The position numbers were made by a program, and so were the translations under genes. 47,691 bases of DNA from Alphaproteobacteria bacterium (GTDB lineage Bacteria > Pseudomonadota > Gammaproteobacteria > JAGOUN01), in the NCBI GenBank assembly GCA_021151585.1, contig JAGKWX010000014.1, positions 1 through 47,691 of the forward strand, given 5' to 3'. Numbering within the stretch: position 1 is the stretch's first letter; every line of letters starts with the position of its first letter. Under the pieces are notes generated by a model that ran no database searches, was not told where the DNA came from, and was given only the letters and a program-made list of their open reading frames with translations. Shown one piece after another: positions 33,681 through 41,776 of the stretch.

Positions 33681-34646
33681 CTAGTAGTGGCGTGCTAAAA
33701 TGAACTCCGTTAATTGATGTAGTCCAGTTTTATACTTTGATTCTGGTAACGAACTTAGTGCTTGTACTGCAAGATTTTGATGTTGCTTCGCTAATGTCAA
33801 TGTGTATTCTACGCTTTGATGACGATCAATAATTTTTTTAACTTGGTCAAGTTGTTCTACTTCGCCAGTGGCAATAATATGGCTTAGTAATTGTTTCTCT
33901 GTGTCGTTGGCGTGATGTAATGCATGAATTAAAGGTAGTGTCATTTTGCCTTCGGCTAAATCGTCCCCAATGTTTTTGCCTAATTCTATCGAATCACCAG
34001 TATAATCTAGCGCGTCATCAACTAATTGAAATGCTAGTCCAATATGGCGGCCAAATTCTGCAGCATATTGAGTTAAGGTGGTGTCTGTTGTAGTCAAGGT
34101 TGCGGCCATTTCGCAGGTTGCTTGAAATAGTATGGCGGTTTTTGCGTGAATGATACGAAAATAAATATGTTCATTGATATTGATGTCGTGGCGATTCATA
34201 AGTTGAAGCACTTCACCTTCAGCCATTACATTCATTGTTTGCGCCAAAATCATCATTAAAGCGTGCTCGTTCATGTCAACTAATAACTGGAACGCGCGTG
34301 AATATAAAAAATCACCGACCAAAACACTGGCTTCGTTGCCCCAGATGTTGTTCGCGGTTGCATGACCGCGTCGCATGGTAGAGTTGTCAACGACGTCATC
34401 ATGTAATAACGTGGCGGTGTGAATAAATTCAATAATACTGGCAAGAGAAATATGTTTTGTTGTGAACTGCCCCATGGCGCGACTGATTAATATAGCAACA
34501 ATTGGTCGAATTCGCTTACCTCCTTGGGTGATGTGCTGGCCAATATCACGTATTAGTGAAACGTCAGATTGCATCGTGGTGTGTATTGCTTGTTCGACGT
34601 CGGCCAAGTCATTGGCGACTATTGTTTGTATATCTTCCAAAGTCAT
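33681..34646 (-). CDS. ispB: Polyprenyl (octaprenyl-type) diphosphate synthase
   Basis: Trans-prenyltransferase that makes the quinone side chain. The 321-residue protein has the first Asp-rich motif LLHDDVVDNSTMRRG and the second FQLVDDALDYTGD, with GGKRIRP near the start. From ATG 34646 the N-terminus (TLEDIQTIVANDLADVEQAI) aligns residue for residue with E. coli IspB, so this start is preferred. A TTG at 34673 with AGGA 6 nt upstream would add nine residues and cannot be excluded. As in E. coli it is divergent from rplU-rpmA-obgE. Chain length cannot be read from sequence alone. Confidence 0.94.
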   Translation of the reverse strand: MTLEDIQTIVANDLADVEQAIHTTMQSDVSLIRDIGQHITQGGKRIRPIVAILISRAMGQFTTKHISLASIIEFIHTATLLHDDVVDNSTMRRGHATANNIWGNEASVLVGDFLYSRAFQLLVDMNEHALMMILAQTMNVMAEGEVLQLMNRHDININEHIYFRIIHAKTAILFQATCEMAATLTTTDTTLTQYAAEFGRHIGLAFQLVDDALDYTGDSIELGKNIGDDLAEGKMTLPLIHALHHANDTEKQLLSHIIATGEVEQLDQVKKIIDRHQSVEYTLTLAKQHQNLAVQALSSLPESKYKTGLHQLTEFILARHY

Positions 34647-34787
34647 GCGGATTTTTAATGCTTGATCAATCAATCTGCATCCTAGGAGCGGAGCATCTGA
34701 TTGTCAAGGTTCGGGTGCTGAAATTCGAGATATTTCAATGGCGGCGTAAATTTTTTCGTTTGTATCAGATCAATATTAAAAATTCTA

Positions 34788-34817
34788 TTGCCATGAGTCA
34801 CGTTTTTAGAGTAAGAT
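34788..34817 (+). promoter_or_regulatory. Putative rplU-rpmA promoter
   Basis: TTGCCA at 34788-34793 (5 of 6 to TTGACA), an 18-nt spacer and TAAGAT at 34812-34817. It lies 48 nt before the rplU ATG in the region divergent from ispB. Confidence 0.5.
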
Positions 34818-34865
34818 AAACGACTTTTGTGACCCAAGCATCGAAATATTTAGGAGAGCTGGCGA

Positions 34866-35177
34866 ATGTACGCGGTAATTAAAACCGGTGGAAAACAATA
34901 CCGGGTGGCTGTAGGCCAAACATTGAAAATAGAAAGCTTGCCTGTTGAGCAAGGTCAATCTGTTGATTTTACAGAAGTTTTATTGGTTGCTAATGGCGAA
35001 GCTATTACAGTCGGTCAGCCTTTGGTTGATGGCGCTGTAGTAAAGGCTAGCGTTGTTGAGCATGGTCGTGGCGAAAAAATTCGCATCGTAAAATTCCGTC
35101 GTCGTAAGCATTCTCGTAAGAGCATGGGTCATAGACAGAATTATACAGCAGTTAAAATTGAATCAATTCAAAAATAA
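34866..35177 (+). CDS. rplU: 50S ribosomal protein L21
   Basis: Large-subunit protein of 103 residues, the usual length. It shows YAVIKTGGKQYRVAVGQTLK at the start and KIRIVKFRRRKHSRKSMGHR near the end, the L21 signature. AGGAGAGCTGGCGA precedes the ATG. rpmA follows after 19 nt. Confidence 0.97.
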   Translation: MYAVIKTGGKQYRVAVGQTLKIESLPVEQGQSVDFTEVLLVANGEAITVGQPLVDGAVVKASVVEHGRGEKIRIVKFRRRKHSRKSMGHRQNYTAVKIESIQK

Positions 35178-35196
35178 TTATAGTTAGGGGTTAAAC

Positions 35197-35472
35197 ATGG
35201 CAACGAAAAAAGCCGGTGGTAGTACACGTAACGGGCGTGACTCGCACTCTAAGCGCCTTGGTGTTAAAAAATTTGGTGGTGAACGCGTTTTAGCGGGTAA
35301 CATTATTATTCGTCAACGTGGTACAAAGGTTAACGCTGGTTTAAATGTCGGTGTTGGTCGCGATCATACTTTGTTTGCGCTGATTGATGGTCAAGTGGTT
35401 TTCTCAACGGGCGGACCGTATAATCGTCAGTTTGTTGCCGTGAAGCCGATTGAAAGCGAGCAGGCAGCCTAA
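35197..35472 (+). CDS. rpmA: 50S ribosomal protein L27
   Basis: Large-subunit protein of 91 residues whose N-terminus reaches the peptidyl-transferase centre. It begins MATKKAGGSTRNGRDSHSKR with no cleavable extension of the Firmicutes type, and has GNIIIRQRGTKVNAGLNVG. A rho-independent terminator follows 19 nt after the stop. Confidence 0.97.
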   Translation: MATKKAGGSTRNGRDSHSKRLGVKKFGGERVLAGNIIIRQRGTKVNAGLNVGVGRDHTLFALIDGQVVFSTGGPYNRQFVAVKPIESEQAA

Positions 35473-35491
35473 GCATTGTTTTGTTTCTAAT

Positions 35492-35514
35492 AAGCCCCTT
35501 TTTGGGGCTTTTTT
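35492..35514 (+). terminator. Rho-independent terminator after rpmA
   Basis: AAGCCCC (35492-35498), loop TTTTT, GGGGCTT (35504-35510), then a T-run to 35514. This is the clearest intrinsic terminator in the window. It separates rplU-rpmA from obgE, which often follow each other directly. Confidence 0.88.
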
Positions 35515-35651
35515 GTTTATGTTATTTGGTGCTTGCCAATAAAGTACTTACAAATGCCGTGTAATAATAGCGATGTGATCCCTTCTCCCCCGGAGGGAAA
35601 GGGCTTGAGTCGTTATTATTATGACGTATTACAATTTAAAAAAGGTGTTAC

Positions 35652-36671
35652 ATGAGATTCGTCGATGAAGTGGTTATAGATGTATACGCCGGTAACGGTG
35701 GTCATGGATGTTTAAGCTTTCGTCGTGAAAAATATATTGAGCGCGGTGGTCCGAATGGCGGTGATGGCGGCGACGGCGGATCGGTGATTTTAAAAGCAGA
35801 CGAAGCTTTAAACACGCTGCTTGACTATCGTTTTCAGCGCATTTTTAGAGCAGAAAATGGTCGTCCTGGCCAAGGAAGTGAGTGCACGGGCCGCGGCGGC
35901 GACGATTTAGTATTGCCAGTCCCGATTGGCACGGTTGTCTATGACATCGACACTGAAGAATGCTTGGGTGATTTAGTTGCTCACGGTGATGTGTTGAAAG
36001 TTGCTCAAGGCGGCGAGCATGGTATGGGTAACATTCGTTTTAAAACAAGTACCAATCGTGCGCCGCGTCAAACAACTCCTGGCACTCCGGGTGAAATCCG
36101 TCGCTTACGTTTAGAATTAAAAGTTTTAGCTGATGTTGGTTTAGTTGGTATGCCAAATGCGGGCAAATCAACTTTTATTCGATCAGTATCTGCTGCGCGC
36201 CCAAAAGTAGCTGATTACCCCTTTACTACCATGGCGCCAAACTTGGGTATGGTGAGAACTGGCGTAGATCAAAGCTTTGTTATGGCGGATATTCCTGGTC
36301 TGATTGAAGGTGCGGCCGAGGGCGCGGGTTTGGGTATACAATTTTTAAGGCATGTGATGCGTACAAAAGTTCTGCTACATTTGGTTGATGTTGCGCCATT
36401 TGACGACACGGATCCGGCGGAATCTGTCCGTATGATTGAGCGCGAAATGGAAAAATTTGGCAATGAACTATTAGATAAACCGCGTTGGTTGGTTTTGAAT
36501 AAAATTGATATGATACCAGTTGATGAGCGTGATGCCCGTTGTCAGGCTATCATTGATGAGTTACAGTGGACTGCGCCAGTCTTTAAAGTATCTGGGATAT
36601 CACATTTAGGTACACAGGATGTGGTTAATCAATTGGCTGAGTTTTTGGCGCATGAGCGTGCCGGCATGTGA
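35652..36671 (+). CDS. obgE: GTPase ObgE/CgtA
   Basis: Ribosome-associated GTPase linked to 50S assembly and stress signalling. The 339-residue protein has the Gly-rich Obg fold at 1-158 (VYAGNGGHGCLSFRREKYIE and GGPNGGDGGDGGSV), then a G domain with GMPNAGKSTF (G1), DIPGLIEGAAEGAGLG (G3) and LNKIDM (G4). The C-terminal acidic extension of E. coli ObgE is short. A separate 180-nt leader with a C/G-rich inverted segment near 35580-35605 precedes it. Confidence 0.96.
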   Translation: MRFVDEVVIDVYAGNGGHGCLSFRREKYIERGGPNGGDGGDGGSVILKADEALNTLLDYRFQRIFRAENGRPGQGSECTGRGGDDLVLPVPIGTVVYDIDTEECLGDLVAHGDVLKVAQGGEHGMGNIRFKTSTNRAPRQTTPGTPGEIRRLRLELKVLADVGLVGMPNAGKSTFIRSVSAARPKVADYPFTTMAPNLGMVRTGVDQSFVMADIPGLIEGAAEGAGLGIQFLRHVMRTKVLLHLVDVAPFDDTDPAESVRMIEREMEKFGNELLDKPRWLVLNKIDMIPVDERDARCQAIIDELQWTAPVFKVSGISHLGTQDVVNQLAEFLAHERAGM

Positions 36672-36742
36672 TGTTTAGCGCGTGCGTGTTGGCGTTAATT
36701 TGGTTACAATGTTTATAAGTTTCAGGGTCATTAAGGAATCAT

Positions 36743-38272
36743 ATGCAACAAGTACATTCGCAGCTTACTCGTGATGAATTGGTTAAACATGCGTTACGAC
36801 GTGATGAAGGTGTTATCGCCAAAAATGGTGCTCTGGTTGTTTTAACTGGTCATCGGACTGGCCGTTCACCCAAGGATAGATTTATCGTTAAAGATGCTCG
36901 CACTGAACATACGGTTAATTGGGGTGCGGTGAATCAACCGATTGCTATTGACGCATTTGATGCTCTTTGGCAAAAAGCACAAGCGTATCTTGCTCAGCAA
37001 CAAGAATGCTTCATTTCTGATTTTCAAGTTGGCGCAGGTGAGCGTTACAGCTTGAATGTTCGTGTTACGACAGAAGATGCGTGGCAAAATTTATTTGTCA
37101 AAAATTTGTTTATCGAACCGCATCGTTCATTTGATATCACTAAAGACTGGCAAATGTTGGGCGTCCCTTCATTAGAAACTTCGCCTGATACAGACAAGGT
37201 AAATAGTAATGCAGCGCTGATCATCAATGTTGAGGCGCGAAAAATTTTATTATGTGGCTTGCGTTATGCTGGTGAGATGAAGAAAGCCATGTTTTCTGTC
37301 ATGAATTTCCTTATGCCAGAACAGGATGTTTTGCCTATGCATTGTGCCGCAAACAAAGGCGATGATGGTAGTGTTGCATTGTTTTTTGGCTTATCAGGAA
37401 CTGGTAAAACGACTTTATCTGCTGACCCAGAGCGCTATTTAATTGGTGATGATGAACATGGTTGGAGTGCGGACGGTGTTTTAAATTTTGAAGGTGGCTG
37501 CTACGCTAAATGTGTCAATTTATCTGAAAAACATGAGCCTGTTATTTTTCAAGCGATTAAATCTGGCGCCATTCTCGAGAATGTCGTTTTAGATGCTGAA
37601 GGAAATCCTGACTATACTGACATACGTTATACAGAAAATACCCGGTGTGCTTATCCGCGCTCCCATATTGCAAAGTGTGTTGAGGCTAATGAAGCTGGTC
37701 ATCCGAATGCGGTTATCTTTTTAACGTGTGACTTATATGGTGTTTTGCCGCCTGTTGCCAAGTTAACCATTGAGCAAGCGGCTTATTATTTTTTAAGCGG
37801 TTACACAGCCTTGGTAGGAAGTACAGAAGTTGGGCAGGGAGCAGGTATTAAAACAACATTTAGCGAGTGCTTTGGTGCGCCATTTTTTCCGCGTTCAGCG
37901 CAAGTCTACGCAGATTTGCTAATGAAACGGTTACAAGAAACCGGTGCGACGCCGTATCTTGTTAATACAGGATGGTCTGGCGGTGCCTACGGTAAGGGTG
38001 GTGAGCGCTTTAGTATTCCGGTCACACGCGCTGTGGTTAAGGCTATTACCAGCGGTGCTTTGTCCCATGCCTCATTTGTTACTTTACCAGGGTTTGACGT
38101 TGATATTCCCCTTCATGTTGATGGCGTGGATGATGCTTTGTTGGATCCGCGTAAGACGTATTCTTCAGCAGAGGCCTATCAACAGAATCTTGCGGAATTG
38201 ATTCAGAAGTTTCACGAAAACTTTAGGAAGTTTACTGTTTCTACAGCAATTCAAGAGGCTGGGCCGCGTTAA
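36743..38272 (+). CDS. pckA: Phosphoenolpyruvate carboxykinase (ATP)
   Basis: Gluconeogenic enzyme converting oxaloacetate to phosphoenolpyruvate. It carries TGHRTGRSPKDRFIV (substrate binding), the P-loop FGLSGTGKTTLSADP and the metal-binding LIGDDEHGWSADGV. The 509 residues are about 30 fewer than E. coli PckA, with the difference at the N-terminus; AAGGAA lies 6 nt before ATG 36743, so the short start is likely genuine. It stands alone downstream of obgE. Its presence fits growth on amino acids and C4 acids. Confidence 0.96.
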   Translation: MQQVHSQLTRDELVKHALRRDEGVIAKNGALVVLTGHRTGRSPKDRFIVKDARTEHTVNWGAVNQPIAIDAFDALWQKAQAYLAQQQECFISDFQVGAGERYSLNVRVTTEDAWQNLFVKNLFIEPHRSFDITKDWQMLGVPSLETSPDTDKVNSNAALIINVEARKILLCGLRYAGEMKKAMFSVMNFLMPEQDVLPMHCAANKGDDGSVALFFGLSGTGKTTLSADPERYLIGDDEHGWSADGVLNFEGGCYAKCVNLSEKHEPVIFQAIKSGAILENVVLDAEGNPDYTDIRYTENTRCAYPRSHIAKCVEANEAGHPNAVIFLTCDLYGVLPPVAKLTIEQAAYYFLSGYTALVGSTEVGQGAGIKTTFSECFGAPFFPRSAQVYADLLMKRLQETGATPYLVNTGWSGGAYGKGGERFSIPVTRAVVKAITSGALSHASFVTLPGFDVDIPLHVDGVDDALLDPRKTYSSAEAYQQNLAELIQKFHENFRKFTVSTAIQEAGPR

Positions 38273-38292
38273 TTGTAGCGCGACAATAATGG

Positions 38293-38322
38293 CCGCCGCC
38301 TCAGCGAATGCTGGGGCGGCGG
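38293..38322. repeat. Palindromic intergenic element, long stem
   Basis: CCGCCGCCTCAGC, loop GAAT, GCTGGGGCGGCGG: a 13-bp stem with one T-G pair. On the minus strand the tip reads AGC-ATTC-GCT, the same class as copies at 13159 and 16315. It lies 20 nt after pckA and may end or protect that transcript. Confidence 0.6.
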
Positions 38323-38355
38323 TCTGGCCTTTGATAGATACAATTTAAGACTGGG

Positions 38356-38373
38356 TGCTGGTCTTCGCTGGCA
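38356..38373 (+). repeat. Palindromic intergenic element, G-U-rich copy
   Basis: TGCTGGT, loop CTTC, GCTGGCA, followed by TGACA. All seven stem positions pair on this strand if three G-U pairs are allowed. It is the second element in the pckA to bamC-like gap (38273-38445) and shares the NTNC tip and the TGAC flank. Confidence 0.5.
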
Positions 38374-38445
38374 TGACAAGCTCGTTATTGTTATTTCAAG
38401 TTTTTTTGCCCACGTTACAAACAAAAAATATGAACAGACTGTATT

Positions 38446-38697
38446 TTAACTAGTTTTTAATGCCGCTTTTGCCGCCGCTTCATCCTCGAGTAATCCGGGC
38501 GGTACGACACTTGCGGGGGTCGTTGCGCCTGATGAGGATGTGGCCGGAATCGGATTGTGATCTATAAATGTTGGATTGGCCACTCCCGGCGGAGTTTTTA
38601 ATACGGGATTATTTTTAGCGTTGACATAATCGTTAGTATAGTTATGACATGCGGTTAAGCTAAGTGCTAATGCGCCGATAAAAAAATATTTTTTCAT
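38446..38697 (-). CDS. Truncated BamC-like lipoprotein
   Basis: An 83-residue lipoprotein: the signal ends in lipobox LTAC (C17), followed by YTNDYVNAKNNPVLKTPPGV and a Pro/Ser/Thr-rich tail. The NAKxxPxLxxPPG pattern resembles the unstructured N-terminal segment of BamC (NlpB), which in E. coli wraps along BamD. The two folded helix-grip domains of full BamC (about 340 residues) are missing. It follows dapA with a 4-nt ATGA overlap, the E. coli dapA-bamC order, which is strong support for the assignment. The stop is close to ordinary intergenic DNA, so there is no sign of a broken longer frame. Confidence 0.7.
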   Translation of the reverse strand: MKKYFFIGALALSLTACHNYTNDYVNAKNNPVLKTPPGVANPTFIDHNPIPATSSSGATTPASVVPPGLLEDEAAAKAALKTS

Positions 38698-39581
38698 TGC
38701 TGACTTTCCTGAATCAAGTTTAAATTTAGCAAGACCTTGTTTAACGTGTGCTGATGATTTTCCTCTAATACCGTGAGCGGCAACCTAATGCCTATAGAAA
38801 TTTTTTTCATTAAATACAAGGCATATTTTACTGGGATGGGATTAGATTCCAAGCATGTGGCATTCATTAGTGGAATGAGTTTTTCATGCAGCGTATTGGT
38901 AGCCGATATATTTTTATCTATAGCATAATGCATTAATTGCTTCATTTCTGCTGGAACAATATTGGCAATTACCGAGATTACGCCATCACCACCGGCATTG
39001 ACATAGTCGACACTGTTGTCGTCACAAGAAGACCATAATTTAAATCTTTCACCGCACATCTGCTTGAGTGCGGGTATGCGACTTAAGTCAGGGTGTGTAT
39101 CTTTTAAACCGACGATATTTGTTAACAAACTTAATTTATGTATGGTTTCTATATCGAGATTACAGCCGGTTCTGCCAGAATTGTTGTAAAGAATAATAGG
39201 AATATTTACTGCATCGTGAATAGCTTTGAAGTGCAAATATAACCCCTGTTGAGTAGGCTTGTTATAATAGGGGGTAATAATAAGTAAGCCATCAGCGCCA
39301 AGAGATTCAGCTTCTTGTGATAATTGAATCGAGTGCCGTGTATCATAGGTTCCCGTGCCAACGATAACTGGAATACGATGATTGACTCGTTCAACAGTTA
39401 ATTTGACAATATGGGATCTTTCTTCATGGGATAACGTTGGCGATTCACCTGTTGTCCCTAAAACAACCAATGCTTCTGTTCCAGAGGCGATATGCCAATC
39501 AATGAGAGTCGTTAACGTTGTGTAATCGACTTCTCCGTTGGCATGCATTGGTGTTACCAGTGCGACCATGCAGTTTTTCAT
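38694..39581 (-). CDS. dapA: 4-hydroxy-tetrahydrodipicolinate synthase
   Basis: Condenses pyruvate with aspartate semialdehyde in the lysine and diaminopimelate pathway. The 295-residue TIM-barrel protein has GTTGESPTL, TPYYNKPTQQGLY with the catalytic Tyr, and VGLKDTHPD with the Schiff-base Lys. The usual NVPSRTG reads NNSGRTG here, keeping the Arg. ATG 39581 has GAGGA 6 nt upstream and gives the family length; an upstream in-frame start at 39611 lies inside xseA and is rejected. It is flanked by xseA and the BamC-like gene with short overlaps on both sides. Confidence 0.93.
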   Translation of the reverse strand: MKNCMVALVTPMHANGEVDYTTLTTLIDWHIASGTEALVVLGTTGESPTLSHEERSHIVKLTVERVNHRIPVIVGTGTYDTRHSIQLSQEAESLGADGLLIITPYYNKPTQQGLYLHFKAIHDAVNIPIILYNNSGRTGCNLDIETIHKLSLLTNIVGLKDTHPDLSRIPALKQMCGERFKLWSSCDDNSVDYVNAGGDGVISVIANIVPAEMKQLMHYAIDKNISATNTLHEKLIPLMNATCLESNPIPVKYALYLMKKISIGIRLPLTVLEENHQHTLNKVLLNLNLIQESQQ

Positions 39582-40780
39582 CATTTTCCTCGTTTCTGAG
39601 TTACTTGACATTCGATAATACCATCCTTTACTTGTGCATATAAAGTGTCACCCAAGTTTACTTGATTAATAGAATTAATAATACGCTGTTCTTGCAAAAT
39701 AATAGCATACCCCCTGTCTAAAATATTTAACGGGCTTAATTGATGCAATTGTTTTCCCAAAGAAACTAGTGCAGTTCTTTTATTTGAGATGGTTTGCTTT
39801 ATCAAGAATGTGAATTTTTGTTGCAAATAATCTAGTTGTTGTTGCTGCGCTTCAAATTTTGACTGTGGGTGTTGTTGATGAAGTCGCTGTGATAGTTGTG
39901 ATAGTTTTAATTGTTGGGTGTGTATAATCGATTGTAGAATATGTCGTAATTGTTTATTTTTTTGATTAAGTTGATGTTGAATTTCTGCTTTATCGGGCAC
40001 GATAGTTTCTGCGGCAGCAGAGGGCGTTGGCGCTCTAACATCTGCAACAAAATCAGCAATAGTGAAATCAATTTCATGACCTATTCCGGTGACAATAGGC
40101 AAATCACAGGCATACATTGCTCGAGCTACTTTTTCCTCATTAAAGCACCATAAATCTTCTAAAGAACCGCCGCCACGTATTAACAAGACAAGATCACAGT
40201 GTTTATCCTTATCTGCGCGTTGGATCATGTTACTAATCATATCTGCAGCTTGATCACCTTGAACCAAAGTCGGATAAATAATAATATCAGCAATAGGGTA
40301 GCGACGCTTTAAAACTGTTAAAGCATCATGAATAGCGGCGCCCGTTGTAGATGTGATAATCCCAATTTTTTTAGGATACAGTGGCAATGATACTTTGCGC
40401 GCATTATCAAATAAGCCTTCTTTAAGTAGTTTTTCTTTTAGCATGTTAAAACGTTGTTGTAACACGCCAACGCCAGCTTCTTCCATATGTGATGCAATCA
40501 GTTGATATTCGCCACGTTGAATATATAGGCTGGTTTTAGCTCGGATGACAACATGCATACCATTTTTTGGATAAAACTTAATGGTATTTTGTTGTATGCG
40601 AAACAAGGCGCAGCGAACTTGTGCACACTCATCCTTCAGTGTAAAGTACCAGTGACCTGAAGAGGGGCAAGAAAAATTGGAGATTTCGCCCTCTAGTAAA
40701 AGACTTGAAAAATGTTCTTCGAGTAGAATTTTTGCTGCTTCATTGAGCTCGCTAACGGAATAGATGGGTTCGTTTGTCAT
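39581..40780 (-). CDS. xseA: Exodeoxyribonuclease VII large subunit
   Basis: Large subunit of the ssDNA exonuclease ExoVII. The 399 residues comprise an N-terminal OB-fold (YSVSELNEAAKILLEEHFSS, EGEISNFSCPSSGHWYFTLK), a catalytic core with GIITSTTGAAIHDAL, IRGGGSLEDLWCFNEE and VTGIGHEIDFTIADFVAD, a long helical region and a short C-terminal domain with ILDRGYAII. It is slightly shorter than E. coli XseA (456). The small subunit gene xseB is not in the window. Confidence 0.95.
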   Translation of the reverse strand: MTNEPIYSVSELNEAAKILLEEHFSSLLLEGEISNFSCPSSGHWYFTLKDECAQVRCALFRIQQNTIKFYPKNGMHVVIRAKTSLYIQRGEYQLIASHMEEAGVGVLQQRFNMLKEKLLKEGLFDNARKVSLPLYPKKIGIITSTTGAAIHDALTVLKRRYPIADIIIYPTLVQGDQAADMISNMIQRADKDKHCDLVLLIRGGGSLEDLWCFNEEKVARAMYACDLPIVTGIGHEIDFTIADFVADVRAPTPSAAAETIVPDKAEIQHQLNQKNKQLRHILQSIIHTQQLKLSQLSQRLHQQHPQSKFEAQQQQLDYLQQKFTFLIKQTISNKRTALVSLGKQLHQLSPLNILDRGYAIILQEQRIINSINQVNLGDTLYAQVKDGIIECQVTQKRGK

Positions 40781-40821
40781 GGATTTCTTGCTAAACTAAC
40801 ATTGAATAATTTTAATTAGAG

Positions 40822-41289
40822 ATGATGATGTTTACAAGCTTTGATGAAACCTGCATGCGACGTGCTTTAGAGTTAGCCTATCAAGCAAGAGATGTCGGCG
40901 AAGTACCCATAGGCGCAGTATTGGTTTTGGGTGAAGCAATTATTGCCGAGGGATATAATCAATCTATTCAAGACTCTGACCCAACGGCGCACGCTGAAAT
41001 TATTGCTTTGCGCACTGCTGCTAAAAACATGGGCAATTATCGTTTGCTTAATTCAACGCTATATACAACATTGGAGCCTTGCTGCATGTGTGCAGGCGCT
41101 ATTGTACACGCTAGGGTCAAGCGGATTGTTTTTGCAACTCCGGATCCGCGCGCGGGTGCTGGTGGCAGTGTATTTAATCTTTTAAAATCAGATAGATTAA
41201 ATCATGTTTGTGAAATTGACCATGGTTTATTTGCAGAAGAAAGTCGTCACTTATTGCAAACATTTTTTCGTGCGAGACGTCTAAAGTGA
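40822..41289 (+). CDS. tadA: tRNA-specific adenosine deaminase
   Basis: Deaminates A34 to inosine in the tRNA-Arg anticodon. The 155-residue protein has the zinc site: the His and catalytic Glu in TAHAEIIAL and the paired Cys in LEPCCMCAGAIVHARVKRIV. Three consecutive ATGs at 40822, 40825 and 40828 are possible starts; AGAG lies just upstream, so the third may be used. It diverges from xseA. Confidence 0.94.
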   Translation: MMMFTSFDETCMRRALELAYQARDVGEVPIGAVLVLGEAIIAEGYNQSIQDSDPTAHAEIIALRTAAKNMGNYRLLNSTLYTTLEPCCMCAGAIVHARVKRIVFATPDPRAGAGGSVFNLLKSDRLNHVCEIDHGLFAEESRHLLQTFFRARRLK

Positions 41290-41314
41290 CAACTATATTC
41301 ATATGTTATATAAT
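41286..41314 (+). promoter_or_regulatory. Near-consensus promoter of the histone-like gene
   Basis: GTGACA (41286-41291, 5 of 6), a 17-nt spacer and a perfect TATAAT (41309-41314). It begins in the last codons of tadA and lies 32 nt before the ATG of the Lys-rich gene. This is the best sigma-70-type promoter in the window and suggests abundant expression. Confidence 0.75.
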
Positions 41315-41346
41315 CGTCCTGCTTTAAAAACATAGGAGTCAAGTAA

Positions 41347-41670
41347 ATGGCAAAAGCAGTAAAAAAAGTTAAAGTGGCAGCAGCTACTTCTGTTTCAAAA
41401 GAAGCAAAAGCCCAAATCAAAAGTTTGCAAGCTGAAATCAAGGCATTGAAAGCAGCGCATAAAAAAGAATTGAACGATGTAGTTGTAGCAACTTACGATC
41501 GCGCAGTACATGCTGCATTTGAAGAATTTGAACGTCGTGAAGTAGCGCGCGATGCAGTTATCGAAAAAGCCGTTAAACAAGCGCTTGTCGAGTTTGAAAA
41601 AGGCTTAGATAAAAAAGCTAAAAAGTCAACAAAGAAAGCAAAAAAAGCTGTTGCTAAGAAAAAAGCATAG
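41347..41670 (+). CDS. Lysine-rich, histone H1-like small basic protein
   Basis: A 107-residue protein in three parts: a basic N-terminus (AKAVKKVKVAAATSVSKEAK), a charged, predicted helical/coiled-coil middle (ALKAAHKKELNDVVV and EEFERREVARDAVIEKAVKQ), and a C-terminal tail of KKAKK-type repeats (KKAKKSTKKAKKAVAKKKA) like eukaryotic H1 and bacterial H1-like proteins such as those of Coxiella and Chlamydia. A near-consensus promoter and AGGAG ribosome-binding site precede it. DNA or RNA compaction is an inference from composition; no named family is claimed. Confidence 0.7.
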   Translation: MAKAVKKVKVAAATSVSKEAKAQIKSLQAEIKALKAAHKKELNDVVVATYDRAVHAAFEEFERREVARDAVIEKAVKQALVEFEKGLDKKAKKSTKKAKKAVAKKKA

Positions 41671-41776
41671 TTTTTTCTCTCATGTTAGCGCCATTGTGAG
41701 GTCTGTTAGGAAAAATATCATTTCTTACAATGACGCCGGCTTTAGTACCTTATCCAAAGAATAAAAGGCAATAACC

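Noticed and set aside
35581..35605. C/G-rich inverted segment before obgE as a second terminator
   Set aside because: Pairing is interrupted by mismatches and no T-run follows; the clear terminator lies at 35492-35514.
39582..39611. dapA start at 39611 inside xseA
   Set aside because: It lies inside xseA and adds residues before the conserved start; ATG 39581 has GAGGA at 6 nt.
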